A stretch of 64,000 nucleotides of DNA, from contig OX104127.1 in NCBI GenBank assembly GCA_944470555.2, forward strand, positions 29,155,661 through 29,219,660, in the 5' to 3' direction. Positions 19,719 through 31,859 of this stretch are shown piece by piece. Both the position numbers and the translations under genes were made by a program. Positions within the stretch are counted from its first letter, which is position 1, and each line of letters begins with the position of its first letter. The notes beneath the pieces are model-generated. The model ran no database searches. It had not been told where the DNA came from and saw only the letters and a list, made by a program, of their open reading frames with translations. This DNA is from Heterobilharzia americana. Taxonomy: Eukaryota; Platyhelminthes; Trematoda; Strigeidida; Schistosomatidae.

Positions 19719-20779
19719 ATTTTAGGCAGGTTGGTGGTTTATTACACAGTAAATTAGGTTATGGCACGCTAATACTGATTAATCCCAGAGAACAAACCAA
19801 AAGTGAAACAAGTTAGAACAAAATATTCCTAATGAACATCATTCGAGGTATATTTGAGCAAGTTTACCGGCTGTGAGACCTTAAATTTCATTCTAAAACA
19901 TGTACTTCATCTTTAAGTACAAACCAATGAGTGACAATTTTACAAAAAAGGACATCGGTCACATTTTACAACAGATCTATTATAAACAGTCAAAATAAAT
20001 GGAAATAAGTTAAAATATACAAGAGTAATGCAAGGTATGAGAAGACAGAGATTCAGAATAATAATAAGGAGTGCATATATCTGATCTACCATAACCAATT
20101 TTGAACCGTTTTTACAGTGTCCATATTACCAGCCTACAAGTCCCAAGACAACAGTTAGTGACTTTTTAGGTTGTTACAATGTCTTTCTCAAAGCAATTTT
20201 AAAAAATCCCAGAATAAATTTAGCCTTCTGCATAATCAATAGAATCACTTGATTAGTGAGTAACGATACATTTTAAAATAGTTTGACTCTATTAACTTAA
20301 CGTCTTAAAAAAGACGTTAGCAGACAAATTGCTTTTCTTGACACTTCTTTCATGGATTGCTTTCTTAACATCAGAATAATTTCTGACGAATCCTCAATTT
20401 ATATACTCAATCTATAAACCAGGCAATTTCAATATTGAAACCTGAAGTGACAAGGCGAAGTGCTGCTATGCAACTTGAACAGTTTATCCAAAACTAAAAT
20501 GAACTTCAAAAACCTTGAAAAGGCTCCTAGACCCTTAACAGATGTCTTTGGAGGAAGGAGAATAGGATGTCAAATTCCGAAACGATTCAGAGACATTCCT
20601 TGGTAACCTATCAAATATTGAGGTCAGCGAATTTCAAACCGAAGAATAATAGAACAGTTTCAGATTCGACACTTCAGAAAAAAGTCAACCGAACTGACAT
20701 AGAAGCACAATTTTAGTACATTGACTATCAACTGTCACGTTTGCTTCCAGTGAACGACGACAAAATTTAGTCAAAATCG
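19719..20779. other. No gene recognised
   Basis: The DNA is AT-rich. The right end may contain further decayed sequence of the antisense RTE fragment that follows. Confidence 0.4.
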
Positions 20780-21290
20780 GAGTCTGCCGGCACTGACATT
20801 CAACTTATGTTGTCGTCGACAATGAAGTCAGGTATGCTTTCTAATGAACCACTACCACCCACTTCCTGCAGTGCTGTGTCAAGACTATCATCATTAAAGT
20901 CAAAGCAAAATGGTGAAACCCGACATCCCTGCCAACCACAAAGCTGGTTTGGAAAAATGGAGAGGTTGCTTTATTTCTTCACTCTAACTGAAATCCCAAA
21001 CTATACGGCTGTTAAGATGATAACCAACTTCTCATTTACACCCCTCTCTAACAGTCAATTCCAGAGAACAGCCCGGTCCAATGAGTTGAAGTCAGTTTTA
21101 ATATAACCAAACACGACGGTCCTCAGCCTGCAGTATGTGTGACAGTGTTTCAGCGTTTGAAGGAGAGCTGATACTTGGTTGATGCATTCACAATCTAAAC
21201 GAAAGCAACCCTGATCCCTGCGGCTGAGCTCTTTGCGCGTTCCGCAGAGCCTGTAAACGATGGTGACAGAAAGCACTTTACATTCACGTG
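20780..21290 (-). mobile_element. Decayed RTE reverse transcriptase fragment
   Basis: Minus-strand 21276-21055 encodes RLCGTRKELSRRDQGCFR, CINQVSALLQ and VVFGYIKTDFNSLDRAVLW, corresponding to the [16 protein letters not shown] and [17 protein letters not shown] stretches of RTE reverse transcriptases. Further on, a GCRVSPF-like motif appears in another frame. The copy has frameshifts and no YADD could be read. Confidence 0.65.
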
Positions 21291-21790
21291 ATTATCATGC
21301 ACGTTACGCAAACCCTTTTTAAAAATGAGTACAACTGTGGCTTCATTTTAGAGCGATGGAACTCTCAATTTATCATACCCCTAAGCAATATCATCAACTC
21401 CCTGACTAGTGTAACCTGTACTACTATTTTGACAAAACGTCAACTACAAAACAATATTAAACGTACTTACTGTATAACAGGTTTTTTAATACCGCACAAA
21501 AGATAAAGTGATTCTGATTCCGGAGCGACAGGACGCTGAACAGATAATTCTCTCTGCAAAGTGCTCGAATCTTCTGACATACTGCGATTTTAGTGATTCA
21601 AACCTGAAGAGATAGATTGAAATTTCAAAGTACCAGGACATTAGCTTATGACTGAAAAGACATGTGAATACAAAAGCAAAGTACGTAAAGAATCATATAA
21701 ACTATATATACAACGACACACTGACAAAATCAGATTTTAAACAAGTGAACTGAAAAGCAGTTTTCGATAAATACATGTACACTACAGCCG
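21291..21790. other. No gene recognised
   Basis: This stretch lies between the antisense RTE fragment and the LTR-element gag. A terminal repeat of the LTR element was looked for and not found. Confidence 0.4.
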
Positions 21791-21793
21791 ACA

Positions 21794-22980
21794 GTGAACC
21801 GCCTGTTTTCATACCCAAATCCCACAAGTCTCCTCGGGAACCCCTATGCCAGCTTACGCAAACCATTCATCCCCGAAATATCATCAGACTACCACGTTTG
21901 GGAGCTGCATATGCAGTCGTTCTTCAACTATCTTCCTCCGGCTACTCACGATAAGCATATCTTAGCGTCGCTCAGCGAGGAAGCAGCTCGGAGAGTATTT
22001 GTTGCTGGGTTCTCTGCCGCCAAACACCCGTCCACCAACCGGCACTTTCTGGACGAGTGTTTTGACCTCCAGTTGGACCCTTAGCAATACACAATAAAAT
22101 TGATCTAATGCAGATAACTGCTGGCCAAGTCACCTACCGACTACTTGCACACACCGCAGTGCTTCACTGTCCAAGCACTACCCGAAACGGATAAAACCGC
22201 ACGAGAAGCATTAATCTGCTCCCGTTTTGCGGAAGGACTCCTACCGGGTGAGATACGAAACTATTTCCTCTGCCTACCACCGAATTCAGCCCGCGAAATC
22301 AAAACCATGTCCCTACGTTTCGTGGACGTGGTACCCCAAACTTCAGCAGCACCGTATCCAACCAACACCCCCCGAAAGTCAACCCTCTGAGCCAAACGCA
22401 GTAAATCCGATTAACTACCCATCACGTTGGAGAGCAACCCGTAGGAATCCTCGCTCAACGGCCTCATAGCCATCAACTCCTCAAGGTTGCTACTACTGTC
22501 GGGGTTTTGGTTCTCGAGCTTGGTTCTATGTACATAACCGTCGCATCGGTCTTGGTGAGTAACCATTTTTATAATTTATCGGCCTTTTCATGTAAACAAG
22601 AAGCACTAACTATATGTGGGACGATAACCGGGGTAAATACTGTAATACTGGTGGACACCGGCACGTCCGTGTCCGTTATTAAGGCAGCCTTTCTCCATAA
22701 CCTGCCAGGGGATAACGATATGACACTGTTCCACGCAGTCCTTACAGCGGCAAACAGCGCCAGCATCAATGCCCGTCTAAAACTACACATTGGGGCACTC
22801 CAGGTAACTCACTAGTTCTCAGTATGCACATACGTTGCCTGGAATCTAATCCTGAGGGTCGATTTTCCCACCACTCACTCGACGTCCATTGATGTTACCA
22901 ACGCCCGCATTGTAGTTGGTTCTACTACCATACCGTTACATCGCACCCAAACGTCAGACCCTGTGAGTTCAGCCTAACAT
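21794..22980 (+). mobile_element. Ty3/gypsy-type LTR retrotransposon gag-protease fragment
   Basis: Three consecutive plus frames match Ty3/gypsy gag and protease. A capsid-like part has YHVWELHMQSFFNYLPPAT and EEAARRVFVAGF. A CYYCRGFGSRAWF segment (about 22484) resembles a damaged zinc knuckle. The protease has NTVILVDTGTSVSVI (about 22636-22680), with the DTG catalytic triplet, followed by NLILRVDFPTTH. Frameshifts and stops separate the parts; no reverse transcriptase, integrase or LTR follows, so the copy is truncated. This is a schistosome-type genomic retroelement. Confidence 0.75.
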
Positions 22981-23307
22981 TACCTGCAGTGGTACCGTTC
23001 GTTACAATGTGGCGTACAATAATATGTAACGAACTTTATGATTTTCAGACAAGCGGAGTCGCAGTAAACATAGGGAGGCTGAATGAAGAACGCGAATTAC
23101 ACAGTACCGTCCTTATTAGGGTGACAGCTTGAATCCAGCGGATACAACAATCAGTCTACACAAAGTTTTACGTCTTCTCATCAATGCTGAGTCTACGTAT
23201 TTGTTGTTCCGCTTTTACCAACTATTTTGCCGTTGTATCCTGAAATTAAAATGTACATACATTGTAACATACTTGTACTTTGCCTAGTTTATCAGTTCAC
23301 TAGTTTA

Positions 23308-26300
23308 CTAGCCGGTCCTAAGCCCGGATAAAGAGGGAAATTTTGGCGTAGAGCTAGCAACCTTAACCCATAAAACCAGACCAGTCACTAAAGAGACTTC
23401 AATGCACAGAAAAAATATAAAACATAAACTTGTTCTTCGCTGAAATCGGGGAGACGAAATGACGCCGGTTGGTGAAAGCCTTCGAGAAGCCAATTGGCCG
23501 ATCTGTCTTCTCTCCCTCGATGAAAGCGAAAATAAACATCGGGACATCGAATGTCCACACAATGTTTGAACCCAGCAAGGCTGCCCAGATTCCAAAGGAG
23601 ATGAGAAGGTATCGCATTGAAGTGTTAGGAATTTGTGAAAGCAGATGGAATGGGAGTGGACTCTCCAAACTGTCAACTGGAGAGGAATCAATAATCTACT
23701 CCAATATTGTCACACAAACGACAACCATGAGCACACTGAGAGAGTGGCTATCATGATGTCCCCAACACCATCGAAGGCCCTCATGAAGTAGGAACTAATC
23801 TCCACGATCAGGATCATGACATCAAGATTCAACTCAAATAGAAGGAAAGTCACAATCATACAATGCTACGCTATGCACCCACAAATAATGCAGATGAAGA
23901 GAAGGAGGAATTGTACAGACAACTGCAATCAGCACTGGACAAGACCTCAGATGGCGACATGAGAGTCCATTCTAATGGGTGACTGACATGAAGGACAAAC
24001 TGGGAGCGGACAACACAGGAAGAGAACTCATCATGGGTCGAGAAGCACTCAGTGAGATGATGAATGAGAATGGAGAACTGTTTACAGACTTCTGCGCATT
24101 CAACGATTTAGTGGTTAGAGGTAGTGTGTACAAACACAAGGATATTAACAAAGTGACATAGATTTCATTTAACCAGACACCAGGACACAATAAAAATCAG
24201 ATCGACTTCATTTCAATCTCAAGAAAGTGGAGATGCAGCCTACTGGACACAAGATTAGATCAAGAAGGGGAGCAGATGTAGGTTCACACCACTATCTAGT
24301 GCAACAAACCTTCAAAATCAAGTTGAAAGCTTTCAACTTCAACACCCAGAACAGTAATTGAAGGATGAAACTAGAAACGATATCTTCACGTCAGGCATCA
24401 GGAAATGGGACATTAAGCAACATCCCTGAAGAAACCTCCGTGGAAGAACACTGAAACTCTTTGAAAGCTATGTGGAAAGAAACCTGCACAACCGTATTAG
24501 GAAGGAAGAAGAAACATGGCAGGACAAGGAATGGATCTCGACGGACACATGGAAACGGATAGAAGAGAGGAAGATGGCGAAACAGAAGATAAACCATTGC
24601 AAGGATAAACAACGAAAAGAGGAACTGAATACAAGTTACAAAACACTACACTGGACAAAGAAGTGAAGGAGAGAACACGGAAAGACAAAAGACACTTCTA
24701 CGACACACTGTCAAGTGAAGTAGAACAGGCTGCATGTAGGGGAGACTAAGACCTGACAACATTATATCAAATAACCAGGTTACTATCTGGGAGGGAATAT
24801 ATCAACACAGATGAAACCAACAAAAGATAAATAGTGAAGGAAACTTAGTTACCAAAGAGGAAAAACAAAGGGAACGATGGGCTGACCACTTCGAAACACC
24901 CTTGAATCGACCACCACCACCACGACCACCTGCAACCCGTCCAGAAATACCACCAGCAACACAGCGACAGAACTATCAGAAAAACCCTCCGACAAAAACA
25001 GAAGTGGTCTTGAATGTCACGAAGTTACTGAAAGCCGAGAAAGCAGCAGCACCAGATGGAATTCCGCCAGAAGCGCTGAAAATAGACGCCGAGACAACAG
25101 TGGACATGCTCACACTACTGTTGCAGAAGGTTTGGAAGGAAGGGAAGGTATCTGCCAATTGGAAGTAGGACTACCTTTTCAAACTCCAAAAGAAGGGTGA
25201 CTTAAGTCTTTGTAAGAATTGGCGTGGAATCATGCTCCTGTCCCTCTCCACCCCAAGCAAAATATTAAGCCACATCATCCTGGAGAGACTAAAATATGCT
25301 CTCGATTCAAAATTACAACCGGAACAGGTTGGCTGACTGGATTCAGGAAGTACGAATCATGTGTGGATCAACTTGCAACACTTCGCTACGCATCATCATA
25401 GAATGGCAGTTAACGCCTTACCTCAACTTCATCGACTTTGAAAAGGACTTCGACGGCGTAAACCGAGAAGTAATTTGACAGCTGCTTCGACACTACGGTT
25501 TTCGTGCCACGAACCCTTATCCACCTCATTCAACAACTATATGACTACGCCACATGCCAAGTGATTCACAATGGAAAGCTCAGCTCACTGATACTTTTAA
25601 AGTGAAGACAGGAGTAAGTCAAGGTTGCCGCCTACGGTCACCGATGATCTTCCTGATTGTAGTCGACTGGACTGAACCATGCAACAAACTGTGAGGAGCG
25701 AGAAAAGGGGCATACGCTGGCTGGATTGATGAAAAGAGTCTAGACGATTTCGATTATACCGATGATGATTTATGTGTAATATCGCACAAACTCGAAGATC
25801 TACAGACGAAAACCAAAGAGTTGGCAGAAGAGGCAGAGCAGCGAAGACTGGACTTCAATTGAATGTAGAAAAGAGAGAGATGATGAAGATACGCGACCAG
25901 CAGCAACAATAACAACAACAACAACAAGCACCAATCGTCATCAACGGGAGAAACCTGGAGGAAGTTTTCTCGTTCACCTACCCAGGCAAGGCAGCATGGT
26001 TTCAACTACAGGTGGTGGCGGCACAGATGAGGACGTCAAAGCCAGGATCGGAAAGACAGCAAGACAGGCCTTCATCAACCTAAAATCAATGTGGAGATCT
26101 ACTGCACTGCACTCAGCTCAAAGAACAAGATCCGGATTTTCAATACTAATGTTAAGTAAGTCAGCGCTTCGATATGGTTCACAGAATTGATGCGTTACGA
26201 AAAACACTTTGAAGAAACTGTAGACATACATAAATAGCTTCCGCTTACGCTCACTCGATATTGAAGATCAGATGGCCAGAAAGAATAAGCAACAAGAAAT

Positions 26301-26470
26301 TCAGTCTGGTAACGAACCAACGAAGAACCCATCGCCTAACCAAGAAGAAAGAGGAGATGGATTGGATTGCAAACAGACTGAGAAGACGTTTGGAAGGCAT
26401 CATGCGCCAGGATAGGCCGTCGAGTGGAAGTCAAATGGGAAACGATGAGTTGGGCTTCCGAGGCGACGGA
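23308..26470 (+). mobile_element. RTE-C element (CFDP2-like endonuclease-reverse transcriptase), decayed
   Basis: It starts with KINIGTSNVHTMFEPSKAAQ and YRIEVLGICESRWNGSG (23530-23660), the endonuclease start of RTE-type elements often named craniofacial development protein 2-like. MKDKLGADNTGRELIMGRE follows at about 23988. The RT part has KAEKAAAPDGIPPEALKIDA (25042-25090), NFIDFEKDFDGVNREVI and TGVSQGC. The C-terminal part has GTDEDVKARIGKTARQAF and SKSALRYGSQN. At least ten frameshifts or stops are apparent, so it is long dead. It is clearly a different lineage from RTE-A and RTE-B. Confidence 0.85.
25904..25936 (+). repeat. Short (CAA)n microsatellite in RTE-C
   Basis: A CAGCAGCAACAATAACAACA-type run lies between the RT and C-terminal regions of the dead RTE-C copy. 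Confidence 0.7.
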
Positions 26471-26474
26471 TCTT

Positions 26475-26775
26475 GAGTCGAGTAATCAACGCCTGGAACC
26501 GACTCCATGAAGAAGTGGTGTCCACATCACCAATTGACCCGCTCAGAAGGAGATTAGACAAGCAAATACATCTACCGCAAGAGAATTAATATAGGCTCCC
26601 AGCCTCCTATCCTCAAATCTGAATCTGATGAGATCTTGTGAGGAGGAAATGAAAGCTTATGGTCAGTCGTGGAGCCAGGTTCAAAAGACTGAATAGAAGA
26701 GAGTAAAATGGTGACATTTTACTGAAGCCGTATGTCCCACTAGGAACCGATAGAACAAATGATAATAATATGTAT
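26475..26775 (+). mobile_element. CR1-like element 3' tail abutting RTE-C
   Basis: VINAWNRLHEEVVSTSPIDP in translation, then a 3' UTR with AGGCTCCCAGCCTCCT and AATCTGAATCTGATGAG, match the CR1 tail at 39010-39170. It ends near an ATAATAAT tract at 26760. It joins the RTE-C sequence without a visible gap, so it inserted into or beside it. Confidence 0.65.
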
Positions 26776-28481
26776 AGGAAATAACATACCTAGGATAACC
26801 TTCACTTTGAAATGCCCTCCAGGAGTATCTCATATCAGATGTTCAATTTCCTTTTGGGTAAGTATAGCGAGCTGACAATATTTAAACTGTGATATCCAAA
26901 TATTTCACCAGGATTTTTCTCTGCGTCTTCCCTATCTGTTGGTGAAAATGTCTTCTGTAGTCTGATGCGTCTAACTCTTACGGACCCTTCTGTTTGCAGG
27001 TTTTTTATGTATGTGCTTCTCAACCTTGGAGTTTTAAGATATTAAGTAGTTAATGGGAGGAATATAGGTCCTTTCACAGCTGTTGTGCGTATGGCAGCCT
27101 CAAGTTATACAAGTTAATACAAGCCAAGCAAAAATTTCATTGTGTATTGGGAAAGGCAAGAAAAAGGTGTTCTTTGTTTATAATATTGGGTTTTACTGAA
27201 AAGTCAATACTACAGAAGCGCCTAGGTTGAAACGTGCAAGCTGTACGGTAGGGCAATGGAGTTAGAGATTCTGTTCACAGGTTGGTGGTAGGGAGTGTAT
27301 GACAACGTGCTACCTAAATGTCTCTTGAATGATTCCATTGTGTGAATTTACGCTGGCTACAATGATGGTGATAGTGCACACACTTTCGGTGAAAAGAATT
27401 TGACCTTCATTTTCGTATCAGCTCTTCGATGTGCCGCTGTTGCCGGGTTTCCAAGCCGTTCACTATACCGATACTACGGCAACCGCTCCTCTCGGTGCGT
27501 CCTTGATGGGTAAACTTACACAGTGATGTCAAGTAGTCTCGTTTCCCTCAGTGGTTCCGGGTGAATGTAACAAGCAGTCAGCTTTAGGCAGAATGATGTG
27601 TGCCTCAGCCCAACTCTCCCTGGATGGGTGGGTATTGACTTCAACAATGGAGTATTACTGTACTTAGAACCTCAAGTCATGTCGCAACAACGTTTTGAAG
27701 ACCGTCACGAGGAGTTTAGTAATGAGAGTCTTAAGTTGAACTCGAAGAAAATGTGTAACAGAGTTCACCCTTGCGTCCACTTCTTTCTGATTCAAGTTGG
27801 TGGCGGTAAAAGTGAGCTGCGAATTTTTCTCTCTGGTTCCCAGTGTAACAAAGTAGTCTTTTGTGAGGGAACTGATTTTCCTGACTTCAGCCGTTCGAAG
27901 ATACATATCCTCGTACCTCTACATGTCAAAGCCTAAACCGCTTCTTGTAGAACCAGATATCGGTTGTGACAGATCACCTTGGAATTGTTCCAGATCGTTA
28001 CTGTCATCCAATACCCACCGCGTTTCGATGCCACCTGGTAATATAGGGATAGGGGAGGAGACTCTCTAGGGCAAGTTGTTTGTGAAGAACACAAACAGAA
28101 GTGCACCAAGGATCGCTCCTCGAAACCCTTCATGTATGAAAACTATCAATGTAAACCTCGTTCAACTGACCTTAATGCTGAACTCCCTACCATTCAAGTA
28201 CGCTGTTCGCTGGTTTCTGCCTTAAAAATTTTGTTGGTAATGGGTATGTGGTAAACTGACAAAACCGCCTGCTGGGGCTGGGAATATCATGTGTACTGTC
28301 GGATCATTGCTACAGCTGCCCATTCGTTCAAAGCCATCACTTAATTGGTGGCAGTGTCTTCTCTTCCCGAGGTCATAATAAGTGTGCCGAGTGGCGTTAT
28401 GCCTACAGGTACAATATCTTGAAGATCGTTGGTGGTAGAGCTACAGGATCGCAGTTGGTTGCAATTTTTCTGCCGCATTCT
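26776..28481. other. Unclassified, partly GC-richer DNA
   Basis: Plus-strand 27598-27936 (112 codons) and minus-strand 27906-27664 (80 codons) are open but unrecognised. The segment from about 27360 is richer in GC than its surroundings and may be an old repeat. Confidence 0.35.
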
Positions 28482-28844
28482 TTAAGTGCCGGTGAAAAAC
28501 CGCGAGTTTCCGTATTGCTGGTATTTGGTTTCTTTACGCTGAATTTTCCAAACATTTAGAAATGCAATTTTGGTACCTCTTAGCAGTTTTTCAGTATCAT
28601 TAGTCATAATCAGCCATACCGTGGCAGCCTTCTTGAACTCTGGGCTACCGTTTTCTATCATAGAGTATATTGCATCAAATTTCTCATTTCTAGATTGTTT
28701 TAATCGCTTAATTATATCGACCGATCGTATTGTATATTCTTGCGTGTTTTTAAAACCATTACAACCCATCGCTTCGCAAGTTGGTAGGAAGTTTAAGAAG
28801 AAGCACCACTGTGGATGGCAGCGAGCTCTGAAGTGTATGACCAT
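28482..28844 (-). CDS. Unrecognised 120-residue open frame antisense to a CR1 5' end
   Basis: The minus frame encodes a Lys-, Asn- and Ile-rich polypeptide with a central RSVDIIKRLKQSRNEKFDAI segment, predicted helical by eye. The composition looks protein-like, while the opposite strand here reads poorly. It ends against the start of the CR1 endonuclease on the other strand. It may be an inverted piece of a transposon ORF or chance; no family was recognised. Confidence 0.25.
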   Translation of the reverse strand: MVIHFRARCHPQWCFFLNFLPTCEAMGCNGFKNTQEYTIRSVDIIKRLKQSRNEKFDAIYSMIENGSPEFKKAATVWLIMTNDTEKLLRGTKIAFLNVWKIQRKETKYQQYGNSRFFTGT

Positions 28845-28849
28845 AGATC

Positions 28850-31350
28850 AAACGACTATCCCGGAAATACTTGGCACAAACTGCAGGTCGTTGCCGAATA
28901 AAGTTGATTACCTTCAGTCACTCTTGTCCACAAATGTTTATCGAAACACGGGTGTAATAATGCTGCAGGAAACATGGCCTCATGATCTGCATGATGACTT
29001 AGTCTGCTTAGATAGTTTCAAAATATTTCGACAAAATCGAAGCCTTTCGAAGGAGAAATGTGGTGGTGTAGCAACATTTATTAGTACTAACAGGTCGTCC
29101 TCCAGCTATGCATGCCTCTGCTTCTCTAACGAAAAAATTGGACGCATTACCATCAAATGTCGTCCCAAACATCTGAGCAAATACGAATGCATACATATCA
29201 CAAACATGTACGTCACACCCGACCGCGGTTTCTCAGATTTGTCAACTTTTGCTGATAAATTCACCGAATTTCCTGCTCCAATTCTGGGAAACTCCTTGTC
29301 TGTTGTCTGTGGTGATTTTACTTCATGTGACCACAGTTTTCTATTATCAATGGGTCATAAAAATATGGTTAAGTTTTACACTTGTCTTGACAACACCTTA
29401 GACTTTGTATTTGCAAATGAACCTGACATTTATGAAGCCCGCAAACAGGCTCCACTGTTAAATTCCGACCACTGTATCGTTCGTGTTTTGCCTAAAGTGT
29501 ACGGCAAACTATACAAGAAAGCTTTTGCATACCTTTCAAGGAAAGTTCAATACAAATGCTATTCACAAGAAAATATATTGCGTTTGAGAAGCATGCTTAT
29601 AGAAACGGACTGGGATATATTTGCTGATGAAGTTTTATACAACACTATTACCAACATCACAAGCTATCTCAGATTCTGTCTCGATATCTGCTGCCCTACT
29701 GAAACGTTTTACATGAGATTTGACAGACTTTTCTCTCCTCATTTCAAGAGGCTTCGGAGAGAAACAGAAGGGTTGTATAAGGCGAGAGATCACCCTGGCG
29801 TTAAAAAGCCTATCTGCCTAGTTAGGTCTGAAATACAACGCCTGAATAATGTATACAACGAGAAGTTCTTATCGTGTAAGAACTCTTCCAATATGTGGAA
29901 ATTATTTAAAGAGCCTACCGGTAAAAAACAGATGACAACACAAACTCGTTCGGGTGTCCGCGCGTTAAACAAGTCATTTATGCGTCAGCAAGCTAATTAT
30001 ACCCTTCCTAATGTGCAAAATCAGGTGGGTAGCTGCTTTCCAGGTTTCAATACAAATGATGTATTTGAATCCCTCCCAAAGCTTAGGTTGTGATGGTGTT
30101 TCTAGTATCATATTTAGAAAATGTGCAGATGCTTTGTGTTACCCACTTACAGATATCTTCAATGTATCGTTCTCTAAAAACATACTGCCCACTGCTTGGA
30201 AGCAGATAAAAATTGTACCTGCGTCTAAGCCGTCTGTTAAATCAGATGTTACTTTTCGACCCATCATTATAACTTCCCCTTTTCCGAAGACAATGGAGAA
30301 ATTACCTCTGCATGTGATTGAGCCATCATTGATGGCCTTCAGAGATTCAAAACAGTTCGCTTACAGACATTGGAGGGGTACCTTAGATGCAGCTGCTGTC
30401 TTGCATCATAATATTGTTCCTAGTCTCGACAAAGGTGTTAAGTATGTCCGTCGTGCCTTTTCGGATTACTCATCGGCCTTTGACTCTGTCCCTTGACCAC
30501 TTTTGTTAAATAAGCTTGCATAGCTCACACTGATCCATGGGTTACAAAATGTCTACACTCTTATTTTTCTAAAAGGAAACAGTACACTATTCATGAAGGG
30601 ATGCGCTCGACTTCATTGCTTACTGAAGCGGGTGTGCCTCAACGTGCTGTACTTTCTCCTTTTCTGTTTTCGTTTTTGCATGAGTTGCCTTATTCTGCTG
30701 AAACTAATTTTATCGAATATGCTGACGACCTGACGATTTCTATTCCAGTAAACTCTTCTTCAGACTGCTCAAAATTAAATGAACTCTTATCTGAAGTTGG
30801 TAAATGGTCTTTCTCAAATGGTCTCAAACTAAACCCCCTTAAATGTCAGACCGTTAATTTTGGCCTCAGGCATAAACAAGACTTATGTGAGCTGCTTAAA
30901 TCTCATGACGCCCGCTGCATCAATGGTATTTCTGCAGAAACTAAATCGAGTATGAACTATCTTGGGTTGCGTTCTACGTCTGGCCTTTGTTGGTCTTCCC
31001 ATATTTTATTGACTTGTAAAAAAGTCTTCCGTTTAACTTATTACGTAAATAAATTGAGGCCTTCCGGCATAACTCAACTGCTTCTTTTACAATTAATTAA
31101 TTCCTGCATTTTGCCTATTCTTCCATATTGTTCCCCATTAATCTTTCCTGGTCTTCTTAAACGGGACTATGTTATGTTGCGTAGGGCTTTGAAGACAGCC
31201 AGCAGGGTGAGTGGTGTCTCTGGCTCAAATGATTAACACTGTAGTTGATCGACACATGAATTCCTGCAAGCTACTAGCTACAGAAATTTTAACTGACGGT
31301 GAGCATCCACTTCATTTACAGCTCTCTACATGTATGTCATTATAAATGTT
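28850..31350 (+). mobile_element. CR1-like non-LTR retrotransposon, decayed endonuclease-reverse transcriptase
   Basis: The endonuclease starts EILGTNCRSLPNKVDYLQSL (about 28861) and has MLQETW, VVCGDFTSCDHSF, DFVFANEP and NSDHCIVRVL, so it is near complete. After a frameshift near 30075 the RT gives SLGCDGVSSIIF, FRPIIITSPFPKTME, ARRAFSDYSSAFDSVP-like motif A, then a stop at 30494. Motifs AGVPQRAVLSPFLF and the catalytic YADD (30718-30729) follow. A C-terminal VDRHMNSCKLLATEIL lies in another frame to about 31345. An AATAAA is at 31365. The family belongs to the CR1/Jockey group as in schistosome SR1 and relatives. At least two frameshifts and one stop make it inactive. Confidence 0.85.
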
Positions 31351-31859
31351 TTATTTTCGTGTTAAAATAAAGGATTTTAACATGAGAGAAGCCAGTTTAC
31401 AGGCTTCATCACGTTGATACATCTCAAAACTAGGGAGGACAAGGAGAAACTACATAAGACTATATGCTAGTACGGCCAAGTATAAGAATTCGACTGTACC
31501 TTACCTTGCACGCATATTTTGTGAGGAAAAGTGTTAGAACAGAAACCACACATCAACTTTGTGACGGTTAAAAATCTCATTTTAATAATTTAACTTTCAA
31601 TGCAAAATTTTCTCGTTTCCTAATATTCTTCACACAACTTAAATTTTTATAATAAAACAATTCGAAAGGCTGCAAAGTAGTATGTATATACTTATATTTT
31701 GTTGTTATTGCAATATATGTTACTCCGAGAATTCCAAATTGTACCACAAACTGTTTGGAATAAAGCGGAAAAATTCTCTGGAAGCCTCCTTTTATACTAC
31801 TTAGATGATCCGCAATTTTTTTTGCGTTCATCAAGTATTGGGACCCTTTCAGGTATAAA
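31351..31859. other. No gene recognised
   Basis: This is AT-rich DNA 3' of the CR1-like element. A 128-codon minus-strand frame spans 31963-31577 without a recognisable domain. Confidence 0.35.

Noticed and set aside
26624..26660. CTGATGAG followed by GGAAATG, hammerhead-like
   Set aside because: No stem II complementarity between the two blocks; the segment is a CR1 3' UTR with a homologue at 39150 lacking the motif.
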